The notes beneath the pieces were generated by a model, which had not been told where the DNA came from, ran no database searches, and saw nothing but the letters and a program-made list of their open reading frames with translations. The translations under genes and the position numbers were made by a program. This document shows, piece by piece, positions 1 through 11,746 of a stretch of DNA of 64,000 nucleotides (the first letter of the stretch is position 1; every line of letters begins with the position of its first letter). Origin of the DNA: Nilaparvata lugens (Eukaryota; Arthropoda; Insecta; Hemiptera; Delphacidae); assembly GCF_014356525.2 (NCBI RefSeq), contig NC_052508.1, forward strand, positions 60,577,800 through 60,641,799, read 5' to 3'.

Positions 1-891
1 TTTATAAGTAGACTACCAGCATGTTTACAATTTTTATTCAGGTAGCCTACTGTAGTAGGCCTTTAATAACCTAGTCTCTAGGTCTAAATTGCTATCTTTT
101 TCATTTTTCAAGAAGTTAGAAGTTGACGAAAGTTTATTTATTTATTTAAAGTATAATTTCTAGTATTTAATAATAATGTAATTGTAAAGCCTAGACTAGG
201 CTGTTTGTTTATGGTAGAGAATTATCACAAGAAAGAGATAAATCTAATCAATTATTTAAACTCATTCAAGCTTGATTGATTAGATTAACATTAAATGATC
301 AGATTCAAAACATTATTCAACCAAGATAACATTTTGCATTTCATTATAAGATAAGATAGCATTTCATGCTAACAATCTTTTAAACTTTCATTGAGTTGGC
401 CTAATCACAAAATACATTTTTTATAATGCAGCTAGTAGTTTACACAAACCGATTTATTGAAAATAACATCATTATTTGACTTTGAAGTATTTCATTACAT
501 TCTTAGTCCTAAACTTCCATTATCCATGTTGTACCTCAAAATATTGTAAACCCATAGTTTATCAATACGATAACAAAACTAACCTGACTATTAGAACATT
601 TACTTTGTCTTTGGTACCTATCTATAAATTAATCTTCTTTTAATTAATTTAAATTCACTTGGAAACAAAATTACATAGATTGTTAACCTATAGAAATAAC
701 TTGATCAGAGTCAGTGTAATTGAATATTGGAAGACTGCCATTGAAAGAAGATAAAATAGGTAGGTACTATTTTTCTGGTTGACCATTGCTACCAAACTCA
801 TTTAAAACTAAAATAGTAATGTATTTGAAACACTTATCCATGCTCTATTGATCGATATATTGCATGATGCCAGGTTTATCAATGTAAATAG

Positions 892-1068
892 TATAAATTA
901 AAACAGGAGACACACAACATAGATGGATTAAAACACTGAAAAACTTACATTATAATCGGAAATTTTCAAGGAACTGTGTCCCTTTTCTCGACCGAGCAGA
1001 GAGTGTAATGTAAGTTTTTCAGTGTTTTTAATCTATCTATGTCGTGTGTCTCCTGTTTTAATTTATAT
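892..1068. mobile_element. Foldback MITE, 'cagga' family copy 1
   Basis: Arms tataaattaaaacaggagac and its complement continue through aacttacatta. The following sequence aaactttaaagtg is shared with the second copy at 44951-45129, so the mobile unit may extend past the palindrome. Confidence 0.8.
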
Positions 1069-1281
1069 TATAAAACTTTAAAGTGTTTTCTGTTATGTGC
1101 TAAGAATGTAAGTAGGCTATATACTTATAGTATGTATAGTCTATCTAATGTAAATAGTTTTTGAGGCCCAGTTCACTTCTAATTTATTCAAAGTCCAAAC
1201 TATGTATTATCATTGATGATTAACTTCACTTTATCTCCAAAATGGATATATGTTGAAAGATTAATATGTTTCTTTTTTCAG

Positions 1282-1382
1282 GTACCATTTACAAACAAAA
1301 TATTGAAGAGAATGTGCTCAAAGGAAATGCATATGAATTCTTTTTTGTTGACCAGGATGGAAAAATTCTTTGGAACCCATAG
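1282..1382 (+). CDS. Candidate terminal coding exon of an unknown plus-strand gene
   Basis: After a good polypyrimidine tract and acceptor (tttcttttttcag), one frame reads TIYKQNIEENVLKGNAYEFF, then FVDQDGKILWNP and a stop: 32 codons entered with two carried-over bases. The composition (mixed charged and aromatic residues, no low complexity) looks like real protein in an AT-rich background, and an AATAAA lies about 150 bp downstream (near 1532). I do not recognise the family. It would lie inside or beside the Calx locus on the opposite strand, with its other exons left of the window. It could be a chance open stretch. Confidence 0.35.
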
Positions 1383-1631
1383 TTAGAATAAGTTAGTTAG
1401 GTAAGATCAAATTCCACACATTTTTAAACTTTATATAGGCGATGTCATTTTATACAGTTTCCCATTTTTTCAAAAAGTTTATCCACAATGTTTTATTATC
1501 GATTTGATGTTAGATATTCAAATAGTAAGACATAATAAAATGGTATGTGACTAAAATAATTGAAATACTGACTGAATTTTGAAATCATTAATAGCTTACA
1601 GTATACAATATTTCGAAACAACGTGAAACCA

Positions 1632-1945
1632 CATGAGATGAAGATGGACAGTTGAGAAGAATGTTTAAAAAATAATGTATTCACTGTTTCAGGGAATAGA
1701 GCTGTTCATAAAATTTGGGATTCCTTCCATAAAGAAATAATTTATGTAACAGAATCTAATAATGTGATAACATTAAATCAATAATTTGATGTTAAAATGT
1801 TATCACATTATTAGATTTTGTTTCATAAATTTCTTTATGGAAGGAATCCCAAATATTATGAACAGCTCTATTCCCTGAATAGATAAGTGAATACATTGTT
1901 TTTAAAACAATCTTCTCAAATGTCCATCTTGATCTTGAGTGAATG
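1632..1945. repeat. Long foldback, about 150-bp arms
   Basis: The left arm, including cagggaatagagctgttcat and ccttccataaagaaat, pairs with the right arm atttctttatggaagg and atgaacagctctattccctg. Pairing extends outwards to agatggacagttgagaagaa. Target duplication not identified. Confidence 0.8.
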
Positions 1946-2049
1946 TTGAACTTTATGAATGACCATACATTAGAACTATGAATAGATGACTTCAAAAATT
2001 CACTCAGCAAGTGCTGGTAGAAAACACTGAATAATAGCTTTAATGACAG

Positions 2050-4250
2050 TGATTCCACCTTTTTAAATTTATGATTGAATTTATTAATGCCTGCATTATT
2101 TTGAGAGATTCATGTATTTACAGTTTGGTATTTATTTTCAAATCACTTAGTTCTACTTATAATGTTGTAGATAATCATCATTTCAGATTAAGCAATTAAT
2201 TTATTGATTATTCCCATTTGTTTCATTAAACTTGTTTCTCTGAATGTAGAACTAATAATTACTTTATGCAGTACATCTTGGAAGAGTTTAGTAAACCAAA
2301 CGGTCGAAAAGTAGGCCTACTGACCACAGAAATAGTAAATGAATTGTTCATGGTATCCAAAAATATGTTTTTCACCAACAAGTTCTTTTGACCTTGGGGC
2401 ACACTGATTAATCCCAATTCCTGCATGGAGATTTATTTATTTATTCAATCAATCATTCAGAATTACACAACTTACAGATTGATGCTAATAATAATTTAAC
2501 TGATTGTTGGTTTATTGGAATTTCTCATATAATATTACTTTGTCATTATTGGGGGGTTCCTTCCCAAGAAATATAATTAAAAACTTATACAGATTACAAA
2601 CAATCAATTCCAGAATTCACTTTGCAAAGTTTTTTATAATGAATAATAAATAATTATCAATAACTTTTTGATTTCAGGCCTAGAGGTGTATTAGCCAGAA
2701 GTAGAGGATGACAAAGAAAATCAACTATGAATAATATTCCATGGATATGATTCATGTATGATGTAGTAGCCTACAGAAGAAAGAGATGGACTAATCTAAG
2801 AAATATATTCATTTTTTCAGTACATCTTGATGTTTTATTTCATCTTATTCATAATAATATCTTCTTTTTCTGATCGCTCCTGCTAACTGCTTCAATTCAG
2901 GTAGTTTTGAAGAAAACAGCAAGTGACATGAAGCTAATAAAATGAGTTTTGATGGTTTATACTTGAGGGATTTTTAAAATTATATTCAACCCTACAGCAT
3001 CGAACTCTTATTAACAACTTTATTGGTTCTGTATGGCTTCTACTTTTTTGGAAATAATAACATTATTTAACATTGTTGACTAGCAAATGCTAGAGGTAAC
3101 GTGTAGTTAAATAATAGACTTAATTGGATATAAAATAGGGTATCACAATTATGTATTGCATTAAGAATTAAGTAATAGCACTTATGTACTGCATTGAAGG
3201 GGTAATAATTCTTTGAATATGAAAAATAACTCAAGCAAAAGTTGAAAATATTATGTTCCAAGCCACATATATAAGCCAATATAATCACTTTCAATTCTAC
3301 CTTCTAGGCTATATTTCCAAAGTTTTGATTAAAATTAATAAGCTTTTAGAACATTATAGTAAATAAGGAGTTTGAATGGCTACTCTAGTTCTAATTAATA
3401 CCCTAATAAAGTATTATTTTAATAGGGCAACTTGAATGTTTAATTATAGAAAATAACTAGTAGGCCTACCCTAAAATATTCAAAATAAGCATGAGCATGC
3501 AGTTTCTAATTATGTCATTGTCAAGAGAGTCCTTATTGAACAAGTCGAAACTAATCATGTTTCATTTTGGAATATCACAAAGGTACTAGTTACCTTCTAT
3601 AATTAATAGATATTTATCCATTTTAAAATAGGCTATGTGTTTTTTAAAGTACCATAACAGACCCTGTTTATTCTAGCAAGATATAGTTATCTCAACAATA
3701 ATAATTAGAATTAGTTCGCCTGTTTGAATACACTTTTACATGTCATATGTGTTACAGTAATTGCTATATAATTTGTAATTGTATTGATAAATGAAGTAAA
3801 TAAATAAATAAACCTCTATTAACTGTTAACCACCCTTTATATGTCATGTTGTCATAATCCAATGGGGAGTCCGGTCTCAAAAGATGTCAAACTATCAATC
3901 CGATAAACTGAAAAACTTCAATAAATAACAAACTTCTACCTACCTGAATATGGGTATCTAATTTTTTTTGACATTTCTGCTGGAAATGCCAAATAATTCC
4001 TCCCAAATTACTATTTGAGCTTCCTTTATACACAACACTCTGTAAGTTAAAATGAAGACTTTGGACTAAGTTAAGGAAAGACTTTGCATCAGTAAAACCT
4101 AAAACATTTTAAGTGAGAAAGTGAAAATTTGATAAGTAGGTAGTAGTTGATTATGTTATTTGGAGGTTCGACTGTCTACTCTCTGTCTGTGTCAGTACTA
4201 CACCGAGTAGTTTTCTCGGAGAGATACGGGATTCTCTTCATCAGTAGGTA
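2050..4250. other. Intronic stretch without recognisable genes
   Basis: A/T-rich sequence with short frames only. Visible: three taggcctac palindromes (one near 3463), a possible LINE tail near 3765-3812 (aagtaaataaataaataa). Nothing else supported; probably Calx intron. Confidence 0.5.
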
Positions 4251-4310
4251 ATTGATTACAGAAATGAAGATGAATTGCAAAATAAAATTGAACGAGGTTG
4301 GGGCACTTAC

Positions 4311-4446
4311 TTTGAGGCAGCTAGCATGGCAGCATCCTCATCAGTTAAGCCGGGAAATCGTTTCACCTCTCGCACGAATGCCACCAGACTGTCCTTGTCC
4401 AATTTGCCCTCCTTGAAGAAGTTTCTCTCCAACGCCGTTTTGTCAG
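4311..4446 (-). CDS. Calx: Na+/Ca2+ exchanger exon, start of cytosolic regulatory loop
   Basis: The 136-bp exon on the minus strand has acceptor atgtttcag and donor TCAAA|gtaagt. Entered in phase 1 from the previous exon, it reads TDKTALERNFFKEGKLDKDS, then LVAFVREVKRFPGLTDEDAA, then MLAASK, and leaves in phase 2. The acidic and basic pattern with a VREVKRxxPxLTDED core resembles the linker between the XIP-like region and the Calx-beta calcium-binding domains of invertebrate NCX loops. The identification depends on phase continuity and position more than on a diagnostic motif. The Calx-beta domains and the second membrane half should follow at coordinates below 4311, or left of the window; I did not find them in the first 4.3 kb. 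Confidence 0.8.
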
Positions 4447-5831
4447 CTGAAACATATTTAATTCGCATGAATTAATAATGAAGATTAGATTTTTAATAAT
4501 TAATGCTTTTATATTCATTCATCAATACAGTTTTAATTATGGATATTATTTTAGGCACCACTGGAATAAACGTGGATCGGAAAAACAGAAGACGTAGTTT
4601 GTTTATTATACTGGTTTATCCGATCAATTCTACAGTTTCCTTCTCTATATTAAATCAAACAGAGAGAAAAAGATACATATATCTTATACAAAATCTCACT
4701 CTACGAATCAAATTATATTATTAGAGAGAAATAATGCAATTTTATTGATTCCTTTAATAGTACAAGGTATCATTAGTTTTTCTCACCTGATCTGTACTTT
4801 TTTGTAAAAATAAAACACATAAATAGTGGTAAATGAAGAAAGTAATAAGTTCACAGAAACAGCATGATAATATTAAATTTTATTTAGGGATTTGAATATC
4901 AGTGATTCATCTTCTAATTTTGAATATAATCTCAATTTTATGAGTCATACAGTGGAAAGGTCATTTGATATTTTCAATTTCCTCGCCATTATGTCTGATA
5001 GCAACATTATCTTCCGCTTTTAAGTGTCCGATTGCTATTTTTGCAAAGAAGAATAATAATTCTATTGTTATTTTTAGCTACTGTCAATGATTGAATACTG
5101 AATCAGCACTAGCAAGTTCTGTTTTTTCAATATAGTTTTTACCTTTAAAGTAATACACCGTATTAAAAGTGATTAAAATTTTATGGTCGTTTTTATCAAT
5201 AAATGTTTTTTACTGCCATAAAACATTAGCAACAATGTTGTAAACAAACACCATATAAACAGAATATTCAATGTTAATGTGCTAATTATTTACAACAAGT
5301 AAAGTTGGATTTGCACACAATAGTAACAGTGAACCGTGAAAATATAATTATAATCTCCATCAGTTCTAATTGCACTATTCCTATTCAGCCTAACGAGAAT
5401 GGATAATCCCATTAGAGCTTATGGAAATTATATTTCCACTGTCACTGGTGTGTGCGAATACAACTAAGACTTATAATTCAAAATAAAAATGATGAACCTA
5501 ACTTACTCATTTCATGCCAACGAGTGTGAACACTTTCATAAAAACCTATGGGATTCTTTTTCTGCCATGTGTGAACACCTCCATAACAATCAATTTATCA
5601 AATTCATTTACTGCCAGTACGTTGACAATATCAAGCAATAATATGATGAGTGCTTTCAATAATTTTGAAGACTTGATATATAAGCATAATAATATATCAA
5701 TAGAATAGTACATTTCAATAATATACTTCTCCAGCATCAAATTTTACCCAAGTATCTAGGTATTACACTGGATAGAATACTGTCTGGTGGAGACCACCAC
5801 GGAGAAAATTCAAACCCGCAATAACATAATT

Positions 5832-6785
5832 CAAAAATCTGGTGTGGCGCACTCACACAACTTTCCCTGCCGTTATAAAAATCTATCACCTGACGCAAGT
5901 GTACACGCGCATTCCAAGTCTACTATTCAAAGATCTGCCAGCTGGTGACAGGACAATAACGCTGGAGACACGAAGTCTGCTATCTCTTCATAGTGAATGA
6001 TCACAGCCACCTCTAATACAAGGCCGCGGCCTACGATGTTGCAACGTCGCAGTGTAGGCCTACAATCTAATACATGATTGGTGAAAAAGATCAGCTGGTT
6101 TTTTTTAAATCTTTTTCACCAATCATGTATTAGATTGTAGGCCTACACTGCGACGTTGCAATATCGTAGGCCGCGGCCTTGTATTAGAGGTGGCTATGGA
6201 ATGATTTAATAGAATCAACAGTTGCCAACAGTTTGCTTTATTGAATAAACACATTTTCTCGAATTTCGAGCTTATTTCCAATTTTAGGTGAATATGTCAG
6301 TGAACATCAATTGTAGAGATTTTTATGCTCAATCTTTTCCACTTGAATTTTTTTGTTTAAATTGTATCTGAAGCCTGATAATCGGGAATCTAAAATCACA
6401 CTATATGAGACTTGTGGCAGTTGATCAATGACTATTTTAGGTATAAATTTGATTAAAATCGTTGGAGCCGTTTTCGAGAAAATCGCGAAAACCCTGTTTT
6501 TGACAACATTTTCGCCATTCTAGCCGCCATCTTGAATTGGATTTGTTCGAAATTGTTCGTGTCAGATCCTTATAGGGAAAGGACCTTAAGTTCCAAATTT
6601 CAAGTCATTCCGTTAATTGGGAGATGAGATATCGTGTACACACACACACACATCAATACCCAAAAACCACTTTTTTGGACTCAGGGGACCTTGAAACGTA
6701 TAGAAATTTAGAAATTCGGGTACCTTAATTTTTTCGGAAAGCAATACTTTCCTTACCTATGGTAATAGGGCAAGGAAAGTAAAAA
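5832..6785 (+). mobile_element. Dispersed repeat X, copy 1 (with nested MITE)
   Basis: The repeat runs from aaaaatctggtgtggcgcac to gggcaaggaaagtaaaaa. Both ends carry the ACTTTCCTTGC / GCAAGGAAAGT pair in inverted orientation. A short CA tract (near 6638) lies between ttgggagatgagatatcg and the closing block with ttttttggactcaggggacc. It has no coding capacity. A palindromic MITE interrupts it at 6002-6198. Confidence 0.7.
6002..6198. mobile_element. Near-perfect palindromic MITE with 7-bp target duplication
   Basis: The arms pair almost completely: agccacctctaatacaaggc, then the GGCCGCGGCC core, and on to aatctaatacatgattggtg. The heptamer gaatgat occurs on both sides (5995-6001 and 6199-6205). 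The uninterrupted site exists in repeat X copy 2 at about 29003-29009, which proves the insertion. Seven to eight bases of duplication suggest hAT. Confidence 0.9.
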
Positions 6786-7420
6786 TTGTGTGGTTTCACT
6801 TGGGGTGCCTCAGCCCATACCCCGCGGTGCTCCACTCTGTCTCTTGTTTATTCTGTAGCAAAATACTATGCACCTGTGTGGATCAATAGCCCATACACTA
6901 AGAAAATTGATGCACAGCTCAACATGGCTATGAGAATGATTACTGGGTGTATCAAGTCAACTCCTGTAAATTGGCTTCCAATACTGAGCAATATTGCTCC
7001 ACCTCCCTTACGGAGGAAAAATGCCCTGTTAAAGAAGATTTTTGATAACCCAATGCTGCCAATTCATGAAGACCTTCCCGACCTAGAAATAGGTCGCCTC
7101 AGATCTAGAACGCCTCCATTGACATAATTCTGCAAAGGATTTGGTCAGATCCAATTTCAACATAAGACTCAGAATGGAATGCTGGTTGGAATTTGCAAGC
7201 ACCTGACCAATTGGCACGGCTTATCAAGCCAAATAAAGAGCTAGAAGGTTTCAGCCTTCCCCGTCACCTTTGGAAAGGATTAAACAGGGTGCGAACAGGG
7301 CATGTGTATGTGGGGACAGTCTGCATAAATGGGGGATCATTCCATCACCTGAATGTGACTGTGCGGAGCTCCAAAACAAACTTTAAAACATATTACTGAG
7401 GTCTGTCCTGTCAGGTTGTA
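6786..7420 (+). pseudogene. Non-LTR retrotransposon reverse transcriptase, C-terminal remnant
   Basis: Two offset frames together cover the post-polymerase region of a jockey-like LINE protein. The first (about 6786-7127) reads WGASAHTPRCSTLSLVYSVA, then YYAPVWINSPYTKKIDAQLN, AMRMITGCIKSTPVNWLPIL and SNIAPPPLRRKNAL. The second (about 7190-7400) reads FSLPRHLWKGLNRVRTGH, then, after a further shift, CGDSLHKWGIIPSPECDC. At least two frameshifts break it. Upstream catalytic domains are absent, so it is a 5'-truncated dead copy. It directly abuts repeat X copy 1. Confidence 0.85.
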
Positions 7421-7719
7421 TCCCCATTTCCCCCAGTTTTATATTTTAATATTAAGTTATTAAAACTACTGGTTCTCTGGTGCATAGTTTTATATTTTGA
7501 CTTTTTTAATCAATTATTATAATTGAGCACATAATTCATATTTGAGAGGTAAATGTGTCAAAATGCCTTACGTTATATATATATATTAGAATAGTTTTGA
7601 TTTTCAATTTTCTCAATCTGACTAATTCTTTTTCTGCAATGTGTGAACACTCCCATAACAACTAATATTTTTCATTTTCAATTTTTCCAAACTGACCAAT
7701 TATTCTGTTTCGGACTCAC

Positions 7720-7954
7720 TTTCATCGGACCTGAGCGGGCCCAACTCGAGCTGCCGCTTGTTCTTGGAGCCGGTGAAGACCTTGAGGCCACACCAGCCGC
7801 GGTCGGCCACGTACGCGAACAGCGTGAGGATGGGGAAGAGGGCGAAGGTGACCGCCGACTCCCACAGGTCCACCACGTTCGGCGAGGACACCTGAAGGAT
7901 CACCAGCAGCCATACATACGCCAGGAAGCTGAACAGTGACGTCACCACGAATAC
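7720..7954 (-). CDS. Calx: Na+/Ca2+ exchanger exon, membrane segments after alpha-1
   Basis: The exon has 235 bp, acceptor gtgtgcag and donor GATGAAA|gtgagt, with start phase 0 and end phase 1. It encodes VFVVTSLFSFLAYVWLLVIL, then SPNVVDLWESAVTFALFPIL, then FAYVADRGW and a basic, then acidic tail. NCX proteins have the matching sequence FFVTAAWSIFAYxWL, SPGVVxVWEG, FAWVADRR, followed by the start of the large cytosolic regulatory loop. Two hydrophobic helices are evident, at about residues 1-22 and 35-52. The end phase of 1 fits the acceptor of the exon at 4311-4446. A singleton of the minisatellite core motif lies roughly 50-80 bp past its donor. This is a secure homology call; only the splice edges are inferred. 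Confidence 0.92.
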
Positions 7955-8063
7955 CTGCACACGTCAAAACAAATTTAATATTCTATTAGCGAAAGCGAGA
8001 TCCATTTTTAACTGTCAGCATTTTCTCATTAGGTATTTTGTAATCCATTTAATTGAGAACATA

Positions 8064-8217
8064 CAGAGTGGGTGAAAAGTCCGAGATGGCGGACCAGATT
8101 TTTGAAGTCATAGTAAAGTAGTATTTTCAATTTGAGTAGGATCCCTAATCACACATACCGTCAAATTACCGTTGTGTATTAGATATTAGGCCGTTCTCGG
8201 ACTTTTCACCCACTCTG
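8064..8217. mobile_element. 154-bp Tc1/mariner-type MITE
   Basis: Inverted repeats cagagtgggtgaaaagtccg at both ends are flanked by TA (8062-8063 and 8218-8219). No coding capacity. It lies in the Calx intron just upstream of exon 3. Confidence 0.9.
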
Positions 8218-9079
8218 TATAATAAACTTGAAGAGTTATACAAAAGGTCATTCCCAAAACTGTCCTTTTTTCAATAGTTTATACAATACAGTTCAAATCG
8301 AAAAATGTATTCTTTATAAGTTTTTTACACTTGAAAATAGCTCAAGTGCTAGAAACTGGTTGCATTTATGTAAGAAAGTATAAAAAGGGAACTTAGTAAT
8401 TTCTTCTATAAAAATTAAATAATTCATGCAGCCATATAAAACTACTTTATTCTTCATAAATAATATCAAACATCAATGTTTTTTATTCGACCAATGCTGT
8501 CGGTTTTAATAACTTAGTTGGTTCAGCAGCTAAGGCAAAAATAACCAAATTCATTTTATTCACTTTTTATCATATTTTAATTCGTTCCAAAGTGAGGATG
8601 TAATTTTAGAGCTGTTGAGCTGTACCTAATTTTCTTGTAATAAACATTCCTACTTCTTTGTTCTATTGATCAAATTACAATTTCAGATGTATCACCTTTG
8701 TCACAAATTACAACAAAATTAAATACAATATTTGATGGCAGGTAATACTAACAAAATTTAATATTTTAGAATAAAACAATAACATACCATACAGTCAATA
8801 CTGATAAAATGTATCATATTTAATATGACAGGATATTTCATTTTCAAAATAAAATTAATGACAACTTTGAACAATGAAATCCGACAGTTAATCATTCTTA
8901 TATTTAACCATCTATCTATGATGAGGTTCACTTCAAACTGTGATGTTTGCTTATACAAGTTGAAGTGAATTTCACGAGAATTTTCAATCTTTATATTGAT
9001 GAGGTACCTCAAACCGAGCCAGTCTTATAGTAACTTTACTTATAGCCTATTACCTATTACTATGTCGGCCAAATATTGT

Positions 9080-9712
9080 CAAAGTGTGAATACTCCCATA
9101 GCAAACAATGCTATTGATTGATATTGGCCGTTCCTTTAGGTCCAGCCTCCTAGTCCATGAGAACACTCCCATAACAAGCAATGCTATTCATTTATATCGG
9201 CCGTTCCTTTAGGTCCAACCTCCTAGTCCATGTGAACAATCCCATAACAAGCAATGCTATTGATTTATATCGGCCGTTCCTTTAGGTCCATCCTCCTAGT
9301 CCATGTGAACACTCCCATAACAAGCAATGGTATTCATTTATATCGGCCGTTCCTTTAGGTCCAGCCTCCTAGTCCATGTGAACACTCCCATAACAAGCAA
9401 TGCTATTGATTTATATCGGCCATTCCTTTTAGGTCCAGCCTCCTAGTCCATGTGAACACTCCCATAACAAGCAATGCTATTGATTTATATTCTCCGTTCC
9501 TTTAGGTCCAGCCTCCTATTCCATGAGTACACTTCCATAACAAACAATGCTATTGATTTATATCGGCCGTTCCTTTAGGTCCAGCCTCCTAGTCCATGAG
9601 AACACTCCCATAACAAGCAATGCTATTGATTAATATCGGCCGTTCCTTTAGGTCCAACCTCCTAGTCCATGAGAACAATCTTGTAAGAAACAATGCTATT
9701 CATTTATTTCGA
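9080..9712. repeat. 73-bp minisatellite at the exon 2A splice donor, about 9 units
   Basis: Units of about 73 bp contain gaacactcccataacaagc, then aatgctattgatttatat, then cggccgttcctttaggtcc and agcctcctagtccatg. Spacing of the core is regular from about 9096 to 9682. The array ends about 20 bp from the exon 2A donor on the intron side. In the transcribed strand each unit has G-runs (GGGAGTG, GGAGG). Confidence 0.93.
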
Positions 9713-9729
9713 CCTTTTATCTGACATAC

Positions 9730-10026
9730 CTTAAACCTGGCCAGCCGCCTAGTCTCGTTGGGCCGGAGCGAGAGCATGCATATGCTAGTGATGATGAGCA
9801 GATTGAATGCGGCCGAGCCGACTATGGTGCCCGGACCTAGCTTGCCCGCCTCGAAGTTGTGGCCGACTGTCTCGATCACCGACAACAGGATCTCGGGTGC
9901 CGAGGTGCCCAGCGCCATCAGTGTAAGGTTGGCAACAGTGTCGTTCCACACTCGCACCTCCACTACCTCGGGCTCCTCCGCCCGAAGGCCTCCAGCCACA
10001 ACGCTGTTGTAGCTGCCGTGTGACTT
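9730..10026 (-). CDS. Calx: Na+/Ca2+ exchanger alpha-1 repeat exon, copy A (downstream in the transcript)
   Basis: This is the second copy of the 99-residue alpha-1 exon, with the same acceptor (tttcacag), the same donor (AAG|gtatgtcag) and the same phases (0/0). Motifs GTSAPE and VGSAAFN are intact, and the exon ends in RRLARFK. The next exon at 7720-7954 starts VFVVTSLFSF, giving the continuous NCX-like junction after the second alpha-1 helix. It differs from copy B at three bases: GTC/GTT (Val), GCG/GCA (Ala) and TCA/TCG (Ser), all silent. The donor-side intron carries about nine 73-bp minisatellite units, and the acceptor-side intron carries two tandem 1.56-kb units. Being nearest to exon 3, this copy is at least as likely as B to be used. 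Codon use is GC-biased against an AT-rich background. Confidence 0.9.
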
Positions 10027-10270
10027 CTGTGAAATGAAGTCGATGAAAGTGATGAAGTAACATAAGAGTGAAAAAACTTATAATTGTAGCTGTGAATTGT
10101 AACTGTGGAAAATTGTAAGAGTGGAAAAACTTATAATTATAGCTGTGAATTGTAACTGTGAATTGTAGCTGCCATGCGATTTCTGTCACAGACAACAACA
10201 AATTCATTCTATTGAGTTGAATTAATCAGTCAAATTTCAAACAAGTTAAAAATGTATAAAATACTCTTTA

Positions 10271-10573
10271 CTCTGTACAAATTAACTTCAGACTTGGATG
10301 AATTTGCGGCGCAGAGAAATGGAGGGAGATCAGCCAATTACAGTGATGAATAGAATGATAGGTAAAAGCGCAGTTGCCAATTTGTCGATTAGAGCCAGTC
10401 GACTGAAGGATTCCAGACAGGAAACTCCGTAAGTTTAACATGGGCGCCTGAATACTCATGAGAAATAATTAGAGGAATATATGCTGGCCGGTTAGAACTA
10501 CAACTTCGCACCCGTTGTATCCCCTACTCTGCTGCAAATGTCCCTCCCAAGTCAGAAGCTAATTTGTACAGAG
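10271..10573. mobile_element. 303-bp TA-flanked MITE in the duplicated unit
   Basis: Inverted ends ctctgtacaaatta pair with taatttgtacagag, and complementarity continues imperfectly (cttcagacttgg, atttgcggc). TA occurs on both sides. Identical positions in the other units: 11827-12128 and 30187-30489. Confidence 0.85.
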
Positions 10574-10990
10574 TATAGTACACTCTAAGTACTCTGCAGG
10601 AATGAATAGTCTACTGCCCGGTTTCTAGGAGACTTGCGGTATTTCTGACAAACATAAAACAAAATTATCGAATTGAAAATATTATAGTTGAAAAGCGATT
10701 TCTTTCAAATACATGATAATATAAAAAACTGAAAAAATTAGGCAATCAATCGTAAATGAATTGTTGCCAAATGTAATGGTAGTTGGAGAAAGATACAGAA
10801 TTTACAATTATAGGACATTCAAAATGAAAACAAAACTATAATTTAAAAATAATTGAGACACTTGATAATAGCATAGCTAGTCGTGTCTTAGAAAGGAAAC
10901 AGATAAAGTGTGATAAGGTACTTAGTTCAAAAAAAATTAATTGATAAATAAAATAGAATGAATGAGTTAGCAAGGTAGATAGATCAGTTA

Positions 10991-11162
10991 GGGCTACGCC
11001 ACACGAAGCGTTCATTTCAGAGGTTCTCATCAGACGAGTCGGCAAGGCAGGAAGCTCTCAGATTGGCTGATTATCAGCTGATTCCTGAATGCCAACCCAA
11101 TCAGCAAATCGCTGCTGACTCGTCTGAAAACGCCTGAAAATACACTTCGTGGGGATTGGCCC
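10991..11162. mobile_element. 172-bp Harbinger-type MITE in the duplicated unit
   Basis: Ends gggctacgccacacgaagcg and cttcgtggggattggccc are imperfect inverted repeats, with a further paired block cagacgagtc inside. TTA lies on both sides (10988-10990 and 11163-11165), the PIF/Harbinger target type. Copies in the other units are at 12547-12718 and 30907-31078. Confidence 0.85.
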
Positions 11163-11746
11163 TTAATCATCTCTATGATTGCAAACGGTTTGTAAATATT
11201 TCGATGGAGAGATAGACAGGTGGAAGACAATTAATATTCCTTAATGAAATTAAAATGAGGGCTGAAAAAAATATGAAGGAGATGGAGAATATGAAGGATA
11301 AGAGACAACGAAAAACATTAGAGCAGGAGAAAAGTAAGGTGGAAGAATACAAGGAAGGAAAAAACACGAAAGAAGAAGGTCACAAGAAAGGAAAGAATAC
11401 AAGGAAGGAAAAAACACGAAAGAAAAAGGTGACAAGAAGGGGAAGAAAATTGGAAGCAATGAAAATAACTTCTAGAGGCTACACGACATGTAGTGTGATA
11501 GTGAATACACTCATAATTGATTAAAAATAATTGAAAGGTAATTCAAGACTACTTATTTTTAAATTTTATACATTTTCCATTATTACTGATCATTTTTCAA
11601 GTCTTCATTAAACGATTGAGGACTTCAGTTGTTTGAAATTAAATTTAAACTAACATAATATAATCACAGAATGGTGTATGTAATGTAAGGTCATTGAATG
11701 TAACATAGTGCATCCTGTGATATAATTCCAATGCGTTCTTTTCACA

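Larger units (their letters stand above)
10191..11746. repeat. 1,556-bp tandem intronic unit, A first copy
   Basis: This unit runs from gacaacaacaaattc to ttttcaca and is repeated directly next to itself. The junction has the micro-homology tcaca. Inside it are a TA-flanked MITE (10271-10573), a TTA-flanked MITE (10991-11162) and a purine-rich stretch (about 11250-11450) that gives a spurious lysine/glutamate-rich reading frame. In gene orientation it lies upstream of exon 2A. Confidence 0.92.

Noticed and set aside
7643..7967. Plus-strand 98-codon and minus-strand 81-codon frames over exon 3
   Set aside because: Shadows of the GC-rich NCX exon.
9080..9712. CRISPR array
   Set aside because: The entire 73-bp unit is repeated with no unique spacers, and the context is eukaryotic: a minisatellite.
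9785..10207. Long minus-strand frame overlapping the alpha-1 exon (and its block B counterpart)
   Set aside because: It is a +1 frame over the exon and intron; the NCX frame is clear and spliced.
10268..10459. Identical 63-codon minus frame in all three units
   Set aside because: Identity follows from duplication; the frame overlaps a TA-flanked MITE and has no coding features.
11255..11524. Lys/Glu-rich 89-codon frame, repeated at 12811-13080
   Set aside because: Purine-rich sequence; a one-base deletion breaks the same frame in block B, and no splice or homology evidence supports it.
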